Below are positions 29,514-38,634 of a stretch of DNA of 64,000 nt, one piece after another (positions within the stretch are counted from its first letter, which is position 1; each line of letters starts with the position of its first letter). Below the pieces are notes generated by a model. The model had not been told where the DNA came from. It did no database searches and saw nothing but the letters and a program-made list of their open reading frames with translations. The stretch comes from Roseiarcus sp963753135 (GTDB taxonomy: Bacteria; Pseudomonadota; Alphaproteobacteria; Rhizobiales; Beijerinckiaceae), in NCBI GenBank assembly GCA_963753135.1, contig CAVWBA010000014.1, positions 62,001 to 126,000 of the forward strand. The letters are read 5' to 3'. The position numbers and the translations under genes are program-made.

Positions 29514-31332
29514 TCACGCGCCGCCAGGCTCCCGGATCACGGCGAGAAAGGCTCGGCCGTATTTTTGCAGCTTGACCGCGCCGACGCCATGAACGCCGGC
29601 CAGTTCGTCGAGGCTGCCGGGCCGCCTCTTCGCCATTTCGATCAGCGTCCGATCGGCGAAAATGACATAGGCCGGCTGCTTCTGGGCCGCCGCGATCGCG
29701 CCGCGCAGGGCCTTGAGCGCCGCGAGGAGCTCTGAATCCGCATCGCCCGCCGCGCCGGCCTCCGCAGGACGCCGGCGGCGCGTTCTCCGGCTCACCACAT
29801 CCTCGCGCAGAGCGAAGGGGGTGTCGCCGCGCAGCACCCGCCGGCCCTCTTCCGTCAGGATCAGCCGGTCGCGGTCATGTCCATCGCGCCCGATCAGGCC
29901 GCCCGATTGCAATTGCCTGAGCACGCCGCGCCACTCGGCGGGCGTGCGATCTTTGCCTACGCCGAAGGTCTTGAGCTCGTCGTGGCCGTGGCGCTGGACG
30001 GCCTCGGTCGCCTTGCCGGACAGGATATTCGCCAGATGGCCGAAAAAGAACCGGCCCGAGGTGCGCAGAATGGCCGACATCGCCTTTTGCGCCTCGACCC
30101 GCCCGTCGATCAGCCGAACCGCCCCCTGGCAGACGTCGCAATGGCCGCATGGGCCGGACTCCTCGCCGAACATGGCGAGAAGCGTCTGGCGGCGGCAGCG
30201 GGCCGTCTCGCAAAGCGCCACGAGGTCGTCGAGCTTCATCATCTCGACGCGCTTGCGCTCCTCGGGCGCAGCGCTCTCGAGAATCTGGCGCCGCCTCAGC
30301 TCGATGTCGCCCGCGCCGTAAAGCGTGAACGTGTCGGCGGGCAGGCCGTCGCGCCCGGCGCGGCCGATCTCCTGATAATAGGCTTCGATCGACGAGGGCA
30401 TGTCGGCGTGAAAGACGAAACGGACGTCAGGCTTGTCGATTCCCATGCCGAAGGCGACGGTCGCGCAGACAATGCAATCGTCCTCGCGCAGGAAGGCGTC
30501 CTGATTGCGGGCGCGTGAGGCATGATCGAGCCCGGCGTGATAGGGGAGAGCGCGCCGGCCGGCGCTTGCGAGTTCGGCCGCGAGCTCCTCCGTCCGGCGC
30601 CGTGACGCGCAATAGACAATGCCCGCTTCGCCCGGGTGCGCCTCGAGCCTCGCGACGAGTTGGCGGGTCGCGTCCGCTTTCGGCCGCATGGCGAGAAACA
30701 GGTTCGGGCGGTCGAACGAGCGCACGAAAACCCGTGGGCTGCGGATGAACAGCCTTTCGGCGATTTCGGCCCGGGTCGGGGCGTCCGCGGTCGCGGTCAC
30801 CGCGATCATCTGAACGCCAGGAAACGCTTCCGCGACCTCGCGCAGGCGCAAATATTCAGGGCGGAAATCGTGCCCCCATTGCGAGACGCAATGCGCCTCG
30901 TCGATCGCGAGAAGATCGACCTTGAGCTTGCTCAAGGCGGCGACCATGTCGTCGCGCAACAGCCGTTCGGGGGCGATATAGAGAAGTCTCAGCGAACCCT
31001 CCTCGAGGCCTCGCGCGACCCTGCGGCGTTCGTCGGGATCGGAGGAGGAATTGAGGCTCGCCGCCTCGACCCCGGCCTCGCGCAATTGGGCGACCTGGTC
31101 GCGCATCAGCGCGATCAGCGGCGAAACCACGAGGGTCAAGCCGCCGCGGACGATCGCGGGGAGCTGGAAGCAAAGCGACTTGCCGCTGCCGGTCGGCATG
31201 ACCGCGAGCACGTCCTCGCCCGCGAAGCGTGGCGGCGAGAACGTCCTCCTGTCCGGGACGAAAGTCCGAGAAGCCGAAGACGGTCGACAGCGCGAGCCGC
31301 GCCTTCGTCATGAGCGGGGAATCCAGCGCCAT
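29514..31332 (-). CDS. recQ: ATP-dependent DNA helicase RecQ (apparent frameshift)
   Basis: RecQ-family 3'-5' DNA helicase used in recombination and replication repair. N-terminal FGFSDFRPGQEDVL leads into Walker A MPTGSGKSLCFQLPA, then DEAH box LLAIDEAHCVSQWGHDFRPEY, VTATADAPT, and helicase motif VI EIGRAGRDG. The zinc site (CETARCRRQ, then CGHCDVC), winged-helix region and a C-terminal HRDC domain (VIFADRTLIEMAKRRPGS) follow, giving the full domain set and normal length. The frame breaks at 31,219-31,221, between the N-terminal FRPGQEDVLAATLRG and the Walker A part; removing one base of the CCC (plus strand) makes it continuous. Its start codon overlaps the folC stop, so it is expressed with folC. 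Confidence 0.92.
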
Positions 31333-32684
31333 CAGCCGCGCCCGTCGACAGGCGCCCGGCCGAAGCCAGGCGCTTCGCCGGTTCTATCCGCCATTGGGGC
31401 CGCCTCGCCGACCGCGCCCCGGAGCGCCCCGACGAGATAGAGCGAGCCGGTGATGAGCAGCCAGGCGTTGGCTCGGGCCGCCAGCTCAAGGCCGCGCTTG
31501 AGGGCGATCTTCGCGTCCGGCTCGATCTCGCTCGCAAGCCCAAGAGAGGTTGCGAGCGCGTGCAATTCGGCCGGCGAGCGGCCCCGGCTCGATCCGGGCA
31601 AATCGGTGAACAGCATGGTCGAGGCGCGGCCGCCGAGTTCGGCCACGAAACCCTGAGCATCCTTGTCCGCGGCGAGGGCGACGATCGCCACGCAGGGGCC
31701 GGAAAGATCGGCGTTGAGGGCGAGATCGCGTAAGACCGCCCCGATGTTGAAGGGCACATGCGCGCCGTCCATGACGACCGGGAGGCGTCTCGGCCCGATT
31801 TGGACGTCAAAGCGCTCCATGCGCCCGGGGAGACGCGCCGCGGCGCGCGTGACGTCGTCGAGGAGGGCCGCGCCGACCGGCTCCCCGGAGCGCCCGCTCA
31901 CCCCCTTGCGGCGAAGCTCGCCGAGGACGGCGGCGGCGAGCGCGAGGTTGATCTCATCGATCGGCGCCGAGGGGTCGACCCGCGTGCGCTTTACCCGCGA
32001 GCCGAGCTCGTCGGCTCGGCTCTGCAGCACGCGCCCGGCTTCGTCATCCGGGCCGAGCGTCGTGATGAGCACGGCTCCCGGCTTGAGTATTCCAACCTTC
32101 TCGCCCGCGATCGCCGCGCGGGTCTTGCCGAGAATTTCCGTGTGCTCGAGCTCGATGTTGGTGACGACGGCGATTTCTCCGTCGACGATGTTGGTTGAAT
32201 CGAGCCGCCCGCCCAACCCCACCTCGATCACCGCCCACTCGACGCTCGCCTCGCGGAAGATGAGGAAGGCGGCGGCGGTGAGGAGGTCGAACCAGGTCGC
32301 GTTCGCCGCCGGCGTGCCGGCCGCGCGGGCGGCCTCATAGGCGTCGAGCGCCGGATTCAAGGCTCGCGCGAGCGTGGCCTCGTCGACATCGCGTCCCTGA
32401 ACGCTGATCCGCTCGGTGATGCGCTCGACATGGGGGGAGCCGTAGCGGCCGACGCGAATGCCAGCGCGCCCGAGCGCCGCCTCGACGAGCGCCGAGACCG
32501 ACCCCTTGCCCTTGGTCCCGGCGACATGGACCACGCGAAACGACTTTTGCGGGTCGCCGAGGCGCACGGCGAGGTCCTGCATCGGCTCGAGGCCGACGCG
32601 CATCTTCGTCCGCGGCCGGCGCTCCCAGTCCGTCAGCGCGTCGAGGCGCGCCATCGCTCGCGTGAGATGATGATTCTCGGCCAT
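31332..32684 (-). CDS. folC: bifunctional folylpolyglutamate synthase / dihydrofolate synthase
   Basis: A 450-residue Mur-ligase-fold enzyme that joins glutamate to dihydropteroate and folates. ATP loop: VVHVAGTKGKGSVSALVE. Then GRYGSPHVERITERI, EVGLGGRLDSTN, VVTNIELEHTEILG and VVMDGAHVPFN, all family signatures. I chose ATG at 32684 (MAENHHLTRAM), which fits other FolC proteins; a longer frame extends 33 codons upstream without similarity. The C terminus is slightly extended. recQ follows with overlapping stop and start codons. Confidence 0.93.
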   Translation of the reverse strand: MAENHHLTRAMARLDALTDWERRPRTKMRVGLEPMQDLAVRLGDPQKSFRVVHVAGTKGKGSVSALVEAALGRAGIRVGRYGSPHVERITERISVQGRDVDEATLARALNPALDAYEAARAAGTPAANATWFDLLTAAAFLIFREASVEWAVIEVGLGGRLDSTNIVDGEIAVVTNIELEHTEILGKTRAAIAGEKVGILKPGAVLITTLGPDDEAGRVLQSRADELGSRVKRTRVDPSAPIDEINLALAAAVLGELRRKGVSGRSGEPVGAALLDDVTRAAARLPGRMERFDVQIGPRRLPVVMDGAHVPFNIGAVLRDLALNADLSGPCVAIVALAADKDAQGFVAELGGRASTMLFTDLPGSSRGRSPAELHALATSLGLASEIEPDAKIALKRGLELAARANAWLLITGSLYLVGALRGAVGEAAPMADRTGEAPGFGRAPVDGRG

Positions 32685-32898
32685 CGCGCGGTGATACCCA
32701 AATCCTACGCCTTCCCGAAAGCGGGACTCTGGCCTGGCCGCGGCCCAACGATCCAGCGAGTCATGCCTTGCCACGGCGGACATCCGGCGAAGGCGAGCGC
32801 CGTATTTTCGTTTTCAATTCGAGGGCCTTGCCTTAAGGATAGCTGGGGCAGGCCCAGAATCGTCGGACACTGGCGACGGGCGCGGGCAGGGGCAATTC

Positions 32899-34092
32899 GT
32901 GGATTACTTCGCCGCGCGGACGGTCCCCTCGTTTGGCAGGCGCGGCGGTTTGCCGAGAAAACCGTTCTCCGTTTTGGCGATTGTGTTTCTCGCCTTCTCG
33001 CTCGTCGCCTGCGCCTCACGGCCGGAGACCGGTTTTCTCAGCGCCGTGGCCTATAGCCCCCCTGGCGCCGTCGACCATACCCTGCTTGTCGCGACGACGC
33101 GGGAACGGGACGACCGGCCAGGCACGCTTTTCAACGGCGATAGAGCGAGCGCCATCGACTACGCCGAGCTCACGGTCTCGATCCCGCCGAACCACAAGCA
33201 AAACGAAATCGAATGGGCGACCACGCCGCCCGGCGATCCGAATGTCAATTTCGTGGTGCACGACGAAAAATACCTCGACGGCGACAAGGCGTTCGTCCAG
33301 GCGCTGAACGCTCAGCTCGCGCTCCGGCCGCCCGGCAGCCGCAATGTTTTTCTGTTCGTTCATGGGTTCAATACGATGTTCGCCGAGGCGGTCTACCGCG
33401 CGGCGCAGCTCGCTCATGATTCGAAGGCCCCCGGCGTCCCGGTGCTGTTCACCTGGGCGTCGCGCGGACAAGCGACGGCTTACGTCTATGACCTCAACAG
33501 CGCAACCGCCGCCCGCGACGCGCTTGAGCACACGCTGCGTCTCCTGCTTCGCAGCAACGCCGAAAAGGTCAATGTGCTGGCCCATTCCATGGGCAATTGG
33601 GTCACCGTCGAGGCGTTCCGCCAGATCAGGATTTCGGGCGACCTGCCTCCCGCCAACAGGATTGGCATGATCGTACTCGCCGCGCCCGATATCGACATCG
33701 ATGTGTTCAAATCGCAGCTGCGCCGCTTCGGCAAGCCGCAAAAGCCTTTCTATGTCGTCCTCTCTCAGGATGATCGAGCGTTGTTTCTCTCGAGAACCAT
33801 TGCTGGCGGCGTCACCCGAGTGGGCGACAGCAGCGATACCGCCGAGCTCACCGCGTTGGGAGCGACAGTCATCGATCTGACCGACGTCAAGGGGACGGAC
33901 GCCACGAACCACGACAAGTTCGTCCAGCTCACCTCCGTCGCTCCCGAATTGCGCCGCATTCTCGCCCGGGGAATACCGAAGGATCACCAAGCAAGCGACG
34001 CGAGCGAAAGAGCTGTAAGCGGGGTCGGCTCAGTCGTTGCGTTGCCCCTGACGCTACTCGGAGCGCCGGTCAAGATTCTCGCCGGCCAGTAA
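32899..34092 (+). CDS. alpha/beta hydrolase lipoprotein, DUF900 family
   Basis: A 397-residue alpha/beta hydrolase of the DUF900 family. The N terminus carries a lipoprotein signal (LAIVFLAFSLVACAS, lipobox LVAC with Cys at about 34), so it should be anchored in the cell envelope. FVHGFNTMFAEAVYRAAQL forms the oxyanion region and VLAHSMGNW the nucleophile elbow; a histidine in TNHDKF could complete the triad. Substrate unknown. It starts with GTG at 32899, divergent from folC with about 214 bases between starts. Confidence 0.82.
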   Translation: MDYFAARTVPSFGRRGGLPRKPFSVLAIVFLAFSLVACASRPETGFLSAVAYSPPGAVDHTLLVATTRERDDRPGTLFNGDRASAIDYAELTVSIPPNHKQNEIEWATTPPGDPNVNFVVHDEKYLDGDKAFVQALNAQLALRPPGSRNVFLFVHGFNTMFAEAVYRAAQLAHDSKAPGVPVLFTWASRGQATAYVYDLNSATAARDALEHTLRLLLRSNAEKVNVLAHSMGNWVTVEAFRQIRISGDLPPANRIGMIVLAAPDIDIDVFKSQLRRFGKPQKPFYVVLSQDDRALFLSRTIAGGVTRVGDSSDTAELTALGATVIDLTDVKGTDATNHDKFVQLTSVAPELRRILARGIPKDHQASDASERAVSGVGSVVALPLTLLGAPVKILAGQ

Positions 34093-34110
34093 GACGCGGC
34101 GCTCGCTAGA

Positions 34111-34130
34111 GCCGCTCCCGCAGGAGCGGC
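34111..34130. terminator. GC-rich hairpin after the DUF900 gene
   Basis: Perfect inverted repeat GCCGCTCC-CGCA-GGAGCGGC, an eight-base-pair stem with a four-base loop, 18 bases after the DUF900 stop. There is no clear T run behind it, so it may be an imperfect intrinsic terminator or only an RNA-stabilising hairpin. Confidence 0.5.
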
Positions 34131-34176
34131 GCGCCTTCATCCGCTTTCTCGGCTCGACGCGCTTTGCGCGCCCCAA

Positions 34177-34425
34177 TCAATTGACGCCGAGGAGCCTCAA
34201 GCCGAGCTGAGCGCCGGCTCTTTGCATGTCATTGTCGAGAGTCGCCAGCGGCAAGACCCGCCTCTCAGGGAGCTCAACATAAGCGGCGTCATAGACCGTC
34301 ACCGACATCTTTGCCGCGCCGTGTGATCGTGACTTCCTCGCCTTGCTCGACGAGCTCGAGCAAGCGCCCGAGCGCGTTCTTTGGCTCAAAGGCGCCAACA
34401 ACCTCATGAGGATTTAGGCTAGATT
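34177..34425 (-). pseudogene. remnant of a Phd/VapB-VapC (PIN) toxin-antitoxin module
   Basis: Two broken pieces on the minus strand. The upstream piece reads, in one frame, VVGAFEPKNALGRLLELVEQ followed by GEEVTITRRGK, the N-terminal half of a Phd/YefM-type antitoxin, but it lacks an in-frame start codon. The downstream piece, in another frame, reads VTVYDAAYVELPERRVLPL followed by TLDNDMQRAGAQLGLRLLG, the C-terminal end of a PIN-domain VapC toxin. The rest of the antitoxin and the N-terminal part of the toxin are missing, so an internal deletion fused both genes. The locus is non-functional. Confidence 0.65.
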
Positions 34426-34439
34426 AAGCTAGCTCGAAG

Positions 34440-36512
34440 TCAAGGATCACTGTGCGATCCGGCGCGCCTTCGTCTTCGCCCGCCCTCTCCGCTCGACTCC
34501 TTGCGCACAGGCAATTCGACCCGCCGAGCCAGGTTCGGGAATGCGTCCTCCTTGTTGGGAAACGCCATCGCGGCGACGAAATGGCGCTGGAAGTCAGGCT
34601 CGATCGCGGTCTCGATCTTGTCGATGCGCCTGACGACGCTTTCGATCTCCGCCCGCGCCGCAAGGTTGAGAAGCGCGATCCGCGCGCCCGTTCCGGCCGC
34701 GTTGCCGGCGCTCGCCACTTTGGCGAGATCGCAGTCGGGAATGAGGCCAAGCGTCATCGCATAGAGCGGATCGATGTGGCTGCCGAAAGCGCCGGCGAGC
34801 GTGACGCGCTCAGGCTTAGCGCCCGCGCGCTCCATGAGCAGCTTCGCCCCGGCATAGAGCGCGGCCTTGGCGAGCTGGATCGCGCGCACGTCGGTCTGAC
34901 AAATGAGAAGCCGTGGGCCGCCGCCCTCGTGCAGCACATAAGCGAAGGTGCGGCCGACCGGTTCGACCCGCGGGGTTCGGCTCGCAAGTTCGCCCTCGAT
35001 CACGCCGTCTTCCGAGACGATCCCGGTCAGGAACATCTCGGCGATCACCTCGATAATCCCCGAACCGCAAACGCCCGTGACGCCGATCGTCGCGGTCGCG
35101 GCGGTGAAACCCGGCTCGTCAGACCACAAATCGCAGCCGATCACCTTGAACTTAGGCTCGAGAGTCACGCGGTCGATCCGCACGCGCTCGATTGCGCCCG
35201 GCGCGGCGCGCTGGCCGCAGGAGATCTGCGCGCCCTCGAAGGCGGGCCCGGTCGGCGACGAGCAGGCGAACAGCCGCTCGCGATTGCCGAACACGATCTC
35301 GGCGTTGGTGCCGACATCGACCAGAAGGGTGAGTTCCTCCTTGAGGTGGGGGCCCTCCGCGAGCACGACGCCGGCCGCGTCGGCGCCGACATGGCCGGCG
35401 ATGCAGGGCAGCGCGTAGACGAAGGCGCCGGGCGCAACGTCGAGGCCGAGTTCGCGCGCGCGGGCTTCATAAGCCGCGTCGAGGGCAAGCGGGAACGGCG
35501 CTCCGCCAAGTTCGGTCGGGTCGAGGCCAAGCACGAGATGATGCATGATCGGATTGCCGACCAGCGTGACTTCCAGGATCTCGCCGCGCTCGACGTCGGC
35601 CTCGCGCGCGGCTTCTCCGATCAGCGCGTCCATCGCCTCGCGCACCGCGCGCGTCAGCTCCTTGTCGCCGCCCGGGTTCATCATCACGTAGGAAACGCGG
35701 CTCATGAGATCCTCGCCGAAGCGGATCTGCGGGTTCATCGCCCCGACTGCGGCGACGACCTCGCCGCTCGTGAGATCGGTCAGGTGGACGGCGATGGTGG
35801 TCGAGCCGACATCGATCGCGACGCCGAAGGCGCGCTCGGCGAAGCCCGGCATGATGGACACAATGTCGCGGCCTTTGCGCAAAGCGACGGTGACCTTCCA
35901 CTCCCCCGCGCGCAACGCCTTCTGCAGGCGAGCGAGCGTCGCAAGGTCGGCGTGCGTTTCCGCGAGCCCCCACTGCTCGCGCAAAGCCTGTTGCAGACGC
36001 CTGAGATCGCTCGAAGGCTCGTGCATGTCCGGCTCGGCGACCTCGACGTAATAGAGGCGGACGACCGGATCGATCTCGATCGGATGCGTCTCGGCGCGCT
36101 TGCGCACGACTTGCCGGTGAACCTGACTTTCGGGCGGGACGTCGACGACAAGATCGCCGCACATCCTGGCTTGGCAGCCGAGCCGCCGGCCAGGCGGAAA
36201 GGCCCCGCGCTTCGAGGCGTAGCGAGCCTCGACCTCTCCCGATGGCGTCACATGATCGGCGCTCGAATGAATGGCGTGCTTGGCGAAATCGCCTTGCGTG
36301 ACGTCGACCTGACAGCGCCCACAAATGCCGCGCCCGCCACAGACCGAATCGAGATCGACGCCGAGCGCGCGCGCGGCTTCCAAGAGGCTTGAGCCTTCGG
36401 CGAACTCGCCGCGTTTTCCGGAAGGCGTAAAGACGACGCGATGCAAGCTCAACGGTAAAGGCCTTGCCCCGGCGCTCTTCGCGGAAATCTGGTCAAGGCC
36501 CTTCGCGTCCAT
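34440..36512 (-). CDS. RACE protein: 2Fe-2S ferredoxin-ASKHA corrinoid activator (DUF4445)
   Basis: A 690-residue reductive activator of corrinoid enzymes. The N-terminal ferredoxin domain has VCGGRGICGRCQVDV (Cys58, 64, 67) and the fourth cysteine in RLGCQARMC. A linker follows, then an actin-like ATPase (ASKHA) domain with FGVAIDVGSTTIAVHLTDL, LLVDVGTNAEIVFGN and TLAGAFGSHIDPLYAM. Such proteins use ATP to re-reduce inactive Co(II) corrinoid proteins to Co(I). The partner is presumably the corrinoid protein of the same operon. It overlaps the preceding small gene by 20 bases. The C-terminal tail is unusually rich in Arg and Ser and may be unstructured. Confidence 0.87.
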   Translation of the reverse strand: MDAKGLDQISAKSAGARPLPLSLHRVVFTPSGKRGEFAEGSSLLEAARALGVDLDSVCGGRGICGRCQVDVTQGDFAKHAIHSSADHVTPSGEVEARYASKRGAFPPGRRLGCQARMCGDLVVDVPPESQVHRQVVRKRAETHPIEIDPVVRLYYVEVAEPDMHEPSSDLRRLQQALREQWGLAETHADLATLARLQKALRAGEWKVTVALRKGRDIVSIMPGFAERAFGVAIDVGSTTIAVHLTDLTSGEVVAAVGAMNPQIRFGEDLMSRVSYVMMNPGGDKELTRAVREAMDALIGEAAREADVERGEILEVTLVGNPIMHHLVLGLDPTELGGAPFPLALDAAYEARARELGLDVAPGAFVYALPCIAGHVGADAAGVVLAEGPHLKEELTLLVDVGTNAEIVFGNRERLFACSSPTGPAFEGAQISCGQRAAPGAIERVRIDRVTLEPKFKVIGCDLWSDEPGFTAATATIGVTGVCGSGIIEVIAEMFLTGIVSEDGVIEGELASRTPRVEPVGRTFAYVLHEGGGPRLLICQTDVRAIQLAKAALYAGAKLLMERAGAKPERVTLAGAFGSHIDPLYAMTLGLIPDCDLAKVASAGNAAGTGARIALLNLAARAEIESVVRRIDKIETAIEPDFQRHFVAAMAFPNKEDAFPNLARRVELPVRKESSGEGGRRRRRAGSHSDP

Positions 36513-36795
36513 CGTGCTTGGCGAGAACAGCCAGGCGATGCGTATCGTATTCTGTCTCCAGCCGCTCGGCGGCGGCCTCAGCTTCGCTTTCCAGGTCGTC
36601 GCCGCAAGGGACCGGTTCGCCGCGCCGCCATTCGGCGAGATAAGCGTCGTCGCTCTTCGCGCCGGCGTGCATCGCCGCCGCGTCGATCGCGCGAATGAAC
36701 CGCTCCGACAATTGGCGTTTTGCGGAGGAACGTCCTGCTTTCACGATCACCTGACTCGGGATGTCGCGCCAGTAGAGAATGGTCAGGCTGGCCAC
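36493..36795 (-). CDS. small virulence-factor-domain protein
   Basis: A 100-residue protein beginning MASLTILYWRDIPSQVIVK, which matches the short domain annotated as virulence factor in alphaproteobacteria. Its biochemical function is unknown. It overlaps the upstream DUF1638 gene by 13 bases and the downstream RACE gene by 20, so it is a full member of the corrinoid operon. Families of this type recur next to corrinoid methyltransferase genes, so a role in that system is more likely than in virulence. No signal peptide or membrane segment is present. Confidence 0.7.
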   Translation of the reverse strand: MASLTILYWRDIPSQVIVKAGRSSAKRQLSERFIRAIDAAAMHAGAKSDDAYLAEWRRGEPVPCGDDLESEAEAAAERLETEYDTHRLAVLAKHDGREGP

Positions 36796-37442
36796 GACGC
36801 GTCCTGCTCCTGCGTCGCGGCTTCGAGAAATGACCGGATCCCGTCAAGGCCGGTGAAGCGGCGCTCATAGACGAGGCCGAGCCGTTCGGCGGCCGCCCTG
36901 GCCCTGGTCTCCAAATCGGGATCGTCGAACTGCGCCAGATGGACCAGCCTCCGATAATTGCCGAAGTAATCGTCGCGCAGCTCAGGAAAGCGGTCGAGGC
37001 CGAGGCCCCGAATGACGAGCGCGTCAAAATGGCGAGCGAGAAAATCCGTGAGGAAGAACGTGCCTGGCTCTTCCTCGGCCAGCTCCGAGAAAACCTCTTC
37101 CCCGGCATAGAAGGCGTAGCAATGCGCGCCTTCGATGCGGCTCACCCGCTCTTCCGCGAGCACGCGATCGAGCTCGCCGCCGGTTCCGCAATCGCCATAG
37201 AGGCAGAGGATTTCGTCGTAGGCTTCGCGATTGGCGCGGATCTTGGCCCTCACGGCTTCCGGAATTCGCTTGGGGTGGTTGTGAAGTTGCGCCGGCAGGC
37301 AGGCGACATCGATGTGATCGAGCTTGAGCGCCAGCACTTCGCGCGCCAAGGCGCCGCAAGCGATGACAAGGATCTTGCGCGCGCCTTCTTTGCGGCAAGG
37401 GTAGCTTGCTTCGGCGAAGAGTTCGGCGGGCGGCAAGGTCAC
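36783..37442 (-). CDS. DUF1638 family protein
   Basis: A 219-residue DUF1638 protein. Conserved pieces are ILVIACGALAREVLAL, CLPAQLHNHPKRIPEAV, LCLYGDCGTGGELD and GAHCYAFYAG. Several conserved cysteines (CGAL, YGDCGTGG, HCYAF) suggest metal or thiol chemistry. The family is repeatedly found with corrinoid proteins and RACE activators, but its reaction is not established. It follows the corrinoid protein gene by 16 bases and overlaps the next gene. Confidence 0.8.
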   Translation of the reverse strand: MTLPPAELFAEASYPCRKEGARKILVIACGALAREVLALKLDHIDVACLPAQLHNHPKRIPEAVRAKIRANREAYDEILCLYGDCGTGGELDRVLAEERVSRIEGAHCYAFYAGEEVFSELAEEEPGTFFLTDFLARHFDALVIRGLGLDRFPELRDDYFGNYRRLVHLAQFDDPDLETRARAAAERLGLVYERRFTGLDGIRSFLEAATQEQDASWPA

Positions 37443-37458
37443 GGGGGAACCTCGGTGC

Positions 37459-38166
37459 TCAGACTTTCTCGTGCGCCTGCATGGCCCCCTGCCGGCGGGC
37501 GAGCAAGGTCCTGGCGGTTTCGACTGTAACCGCGGCGTCGCGGCAATAGGCGTCGGCGCCGATCGCCTCGGCGAAGCTTTCGTTGAGCGGCGCGCCGCCG
37601 ACCAGCACGATGTGGTCGTTGCGGATGCCCTTCTCCTTCAGCGTATCGATGATGACCTTCATGTAGGGCATCGTCGTGGTCAAGAGCGCCGACATGCCGA
37701 CAATCTCCGGCTGATGCTTCTCGATCGCCTCGAGATATTTGTCGACGCCGTTGTTGACCCCGAGGTCGAACACTTCGAAGCCCGCCCCCTCCATCATCAT
37801 GCAGACGAGGTTCTTGCCGATGTCGTGGATGTCGCCCTTGACGGTGCCGATCACCATCCTGCCCATTTTCGGCGCGCCGGTCGCCGCGAGAAGCGGGCGC
37901 AGGATCGCCATGCCGGCCTTCATTGCGTTGGCTGACATCAGCACTTCCGGCACGAACAAGATCCCGTCGCGGAAGTCGATGCCGACGATGCGCATGCCTT
38001 CGACCAGAGCTTCGGTCAGGACCTTGTAGGGCGCCCAGCCGCGGTCGAGCAGAATTCTGACCCCCTCCTCGATCTCCTCTTTGAGGCCGTCGTAAAGGTC
38101 GTCGTGCATCTGTTTGACGAGTTCGTCGTCGGCGAGGGTTTTGAGGTCGAGTTCGTCTTCCGCCAT
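37459..38166 (-). CDS. corrinoid (cobalamin-binding) protein, MtbC/MtmC-like
   Basis: A 235-residue methyltransferase corrinoid protein. The N-terminal helical cap (about 1-90, KVLTEALVEGMRIVG, DGILFVPEVLMSANAM) is followed by a Rossmann-like B12-binding domain with GTVKGDIHDIGKNLV, where His114 in D-x-H-x-x-G is the lower cobalt ligand, and later GMSALLTTTMPYMK and VLVGGAPLNESFA. It carries a methyl group between a substrate-specific methyltransferase and an acceptor. ATG at 38166 fits the family start; longer readings extend into noncoding sequence. It is the first gene of a four-gene operon ending in the RACE activator. No methyltransferase gene lies beside it. Confidence 0.9.
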   Translation of the reverse strand: MAEDELDLKTLADDELVKQMHDDLYDGLKEEIEEGVRILLDRGWAPYKVLTEALVEGMRIVGIDFRDGILFVPEVLMSANAMKAGMAILRPLLAATGAPKMGRMVIGTVKGDIHDIGKNLVCMMMEGAGFEVFDLGVNNGVDKYLEAIEKHQPEIVGMSALLTTTMPYMKVIIDTLKEKGIRNDHIVLVGGAPLNESFAEAIGADAYCRDAAVTVETARTLLARRQGAMQAHEKV

Positions 38167-38634
38167 TAACGCTACCCCGCTCAAACGTCTGTTCGCACGC
38201 GGTTCAACGCGCCCGGCAACGCTCTTAGCCTCTTTAAGGTTAAAGGAAAGCGCCTGCCGCGCAGTTCCCTGAAGCGACCGCATTATCCCGCGCGGCCAAG
38301 TCGCGGCCAAACACAATTATCGCGGCCGGACGTTCAATTTTGTGGCCTCGGCTGGACGGCTCTCAAGCAAGGTCCTTGCGGTTGCGAGCGCAATCCTGAA
38401 TATATGCAAGTGGCCAGTGTATTTTCGGCTCCGGTCCAGGAATAGGTACAATCACGCGCCCATTTGTAATGCGATTGCAATATGGGCGCTGTAATGCGAG
38501 CGTGGCGGTTGGCGGCTGTTAACCGAGCATGGCGTCGCTCTGACCTTTCACACCCAGTAATCACAGACCGAGTAGAGACTTGACCGGAAGCGGCGTCTTT
38601 CGCTGCTGATGAACGACGCCGGGAGCAGGCTCCA
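38167..38634. other. intergenic region between divergent operons
   Basis: About 470 bases separate the corrinoid operon from the divergent DUF4331 gene. No open frame with family features is seen. The upstream control region of the corrinoid operon should lie near 38170-38330, and that of DUF4331 near 38450-38630. The one distinctive element is the inverted repeat at 38456-38489. Confidence 0.5.
38456..38489. promoter_or_regulatory. 15-base inverted repeat, possible operator
   Basis: Near-perfect inverted repeat: left arm GCGCCCATTTGTAAT, three-base centre, right arm ATTGCAATATGGGCGC. It lies about 145 bases upstream of the DUF4331 start. The symmetric AT-rich core flanked by GC arms could be bound by a dimeric regulator or could form an RNA hairpin. 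No T run follows, so a terminator is less likely. Confidence 0.4.
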
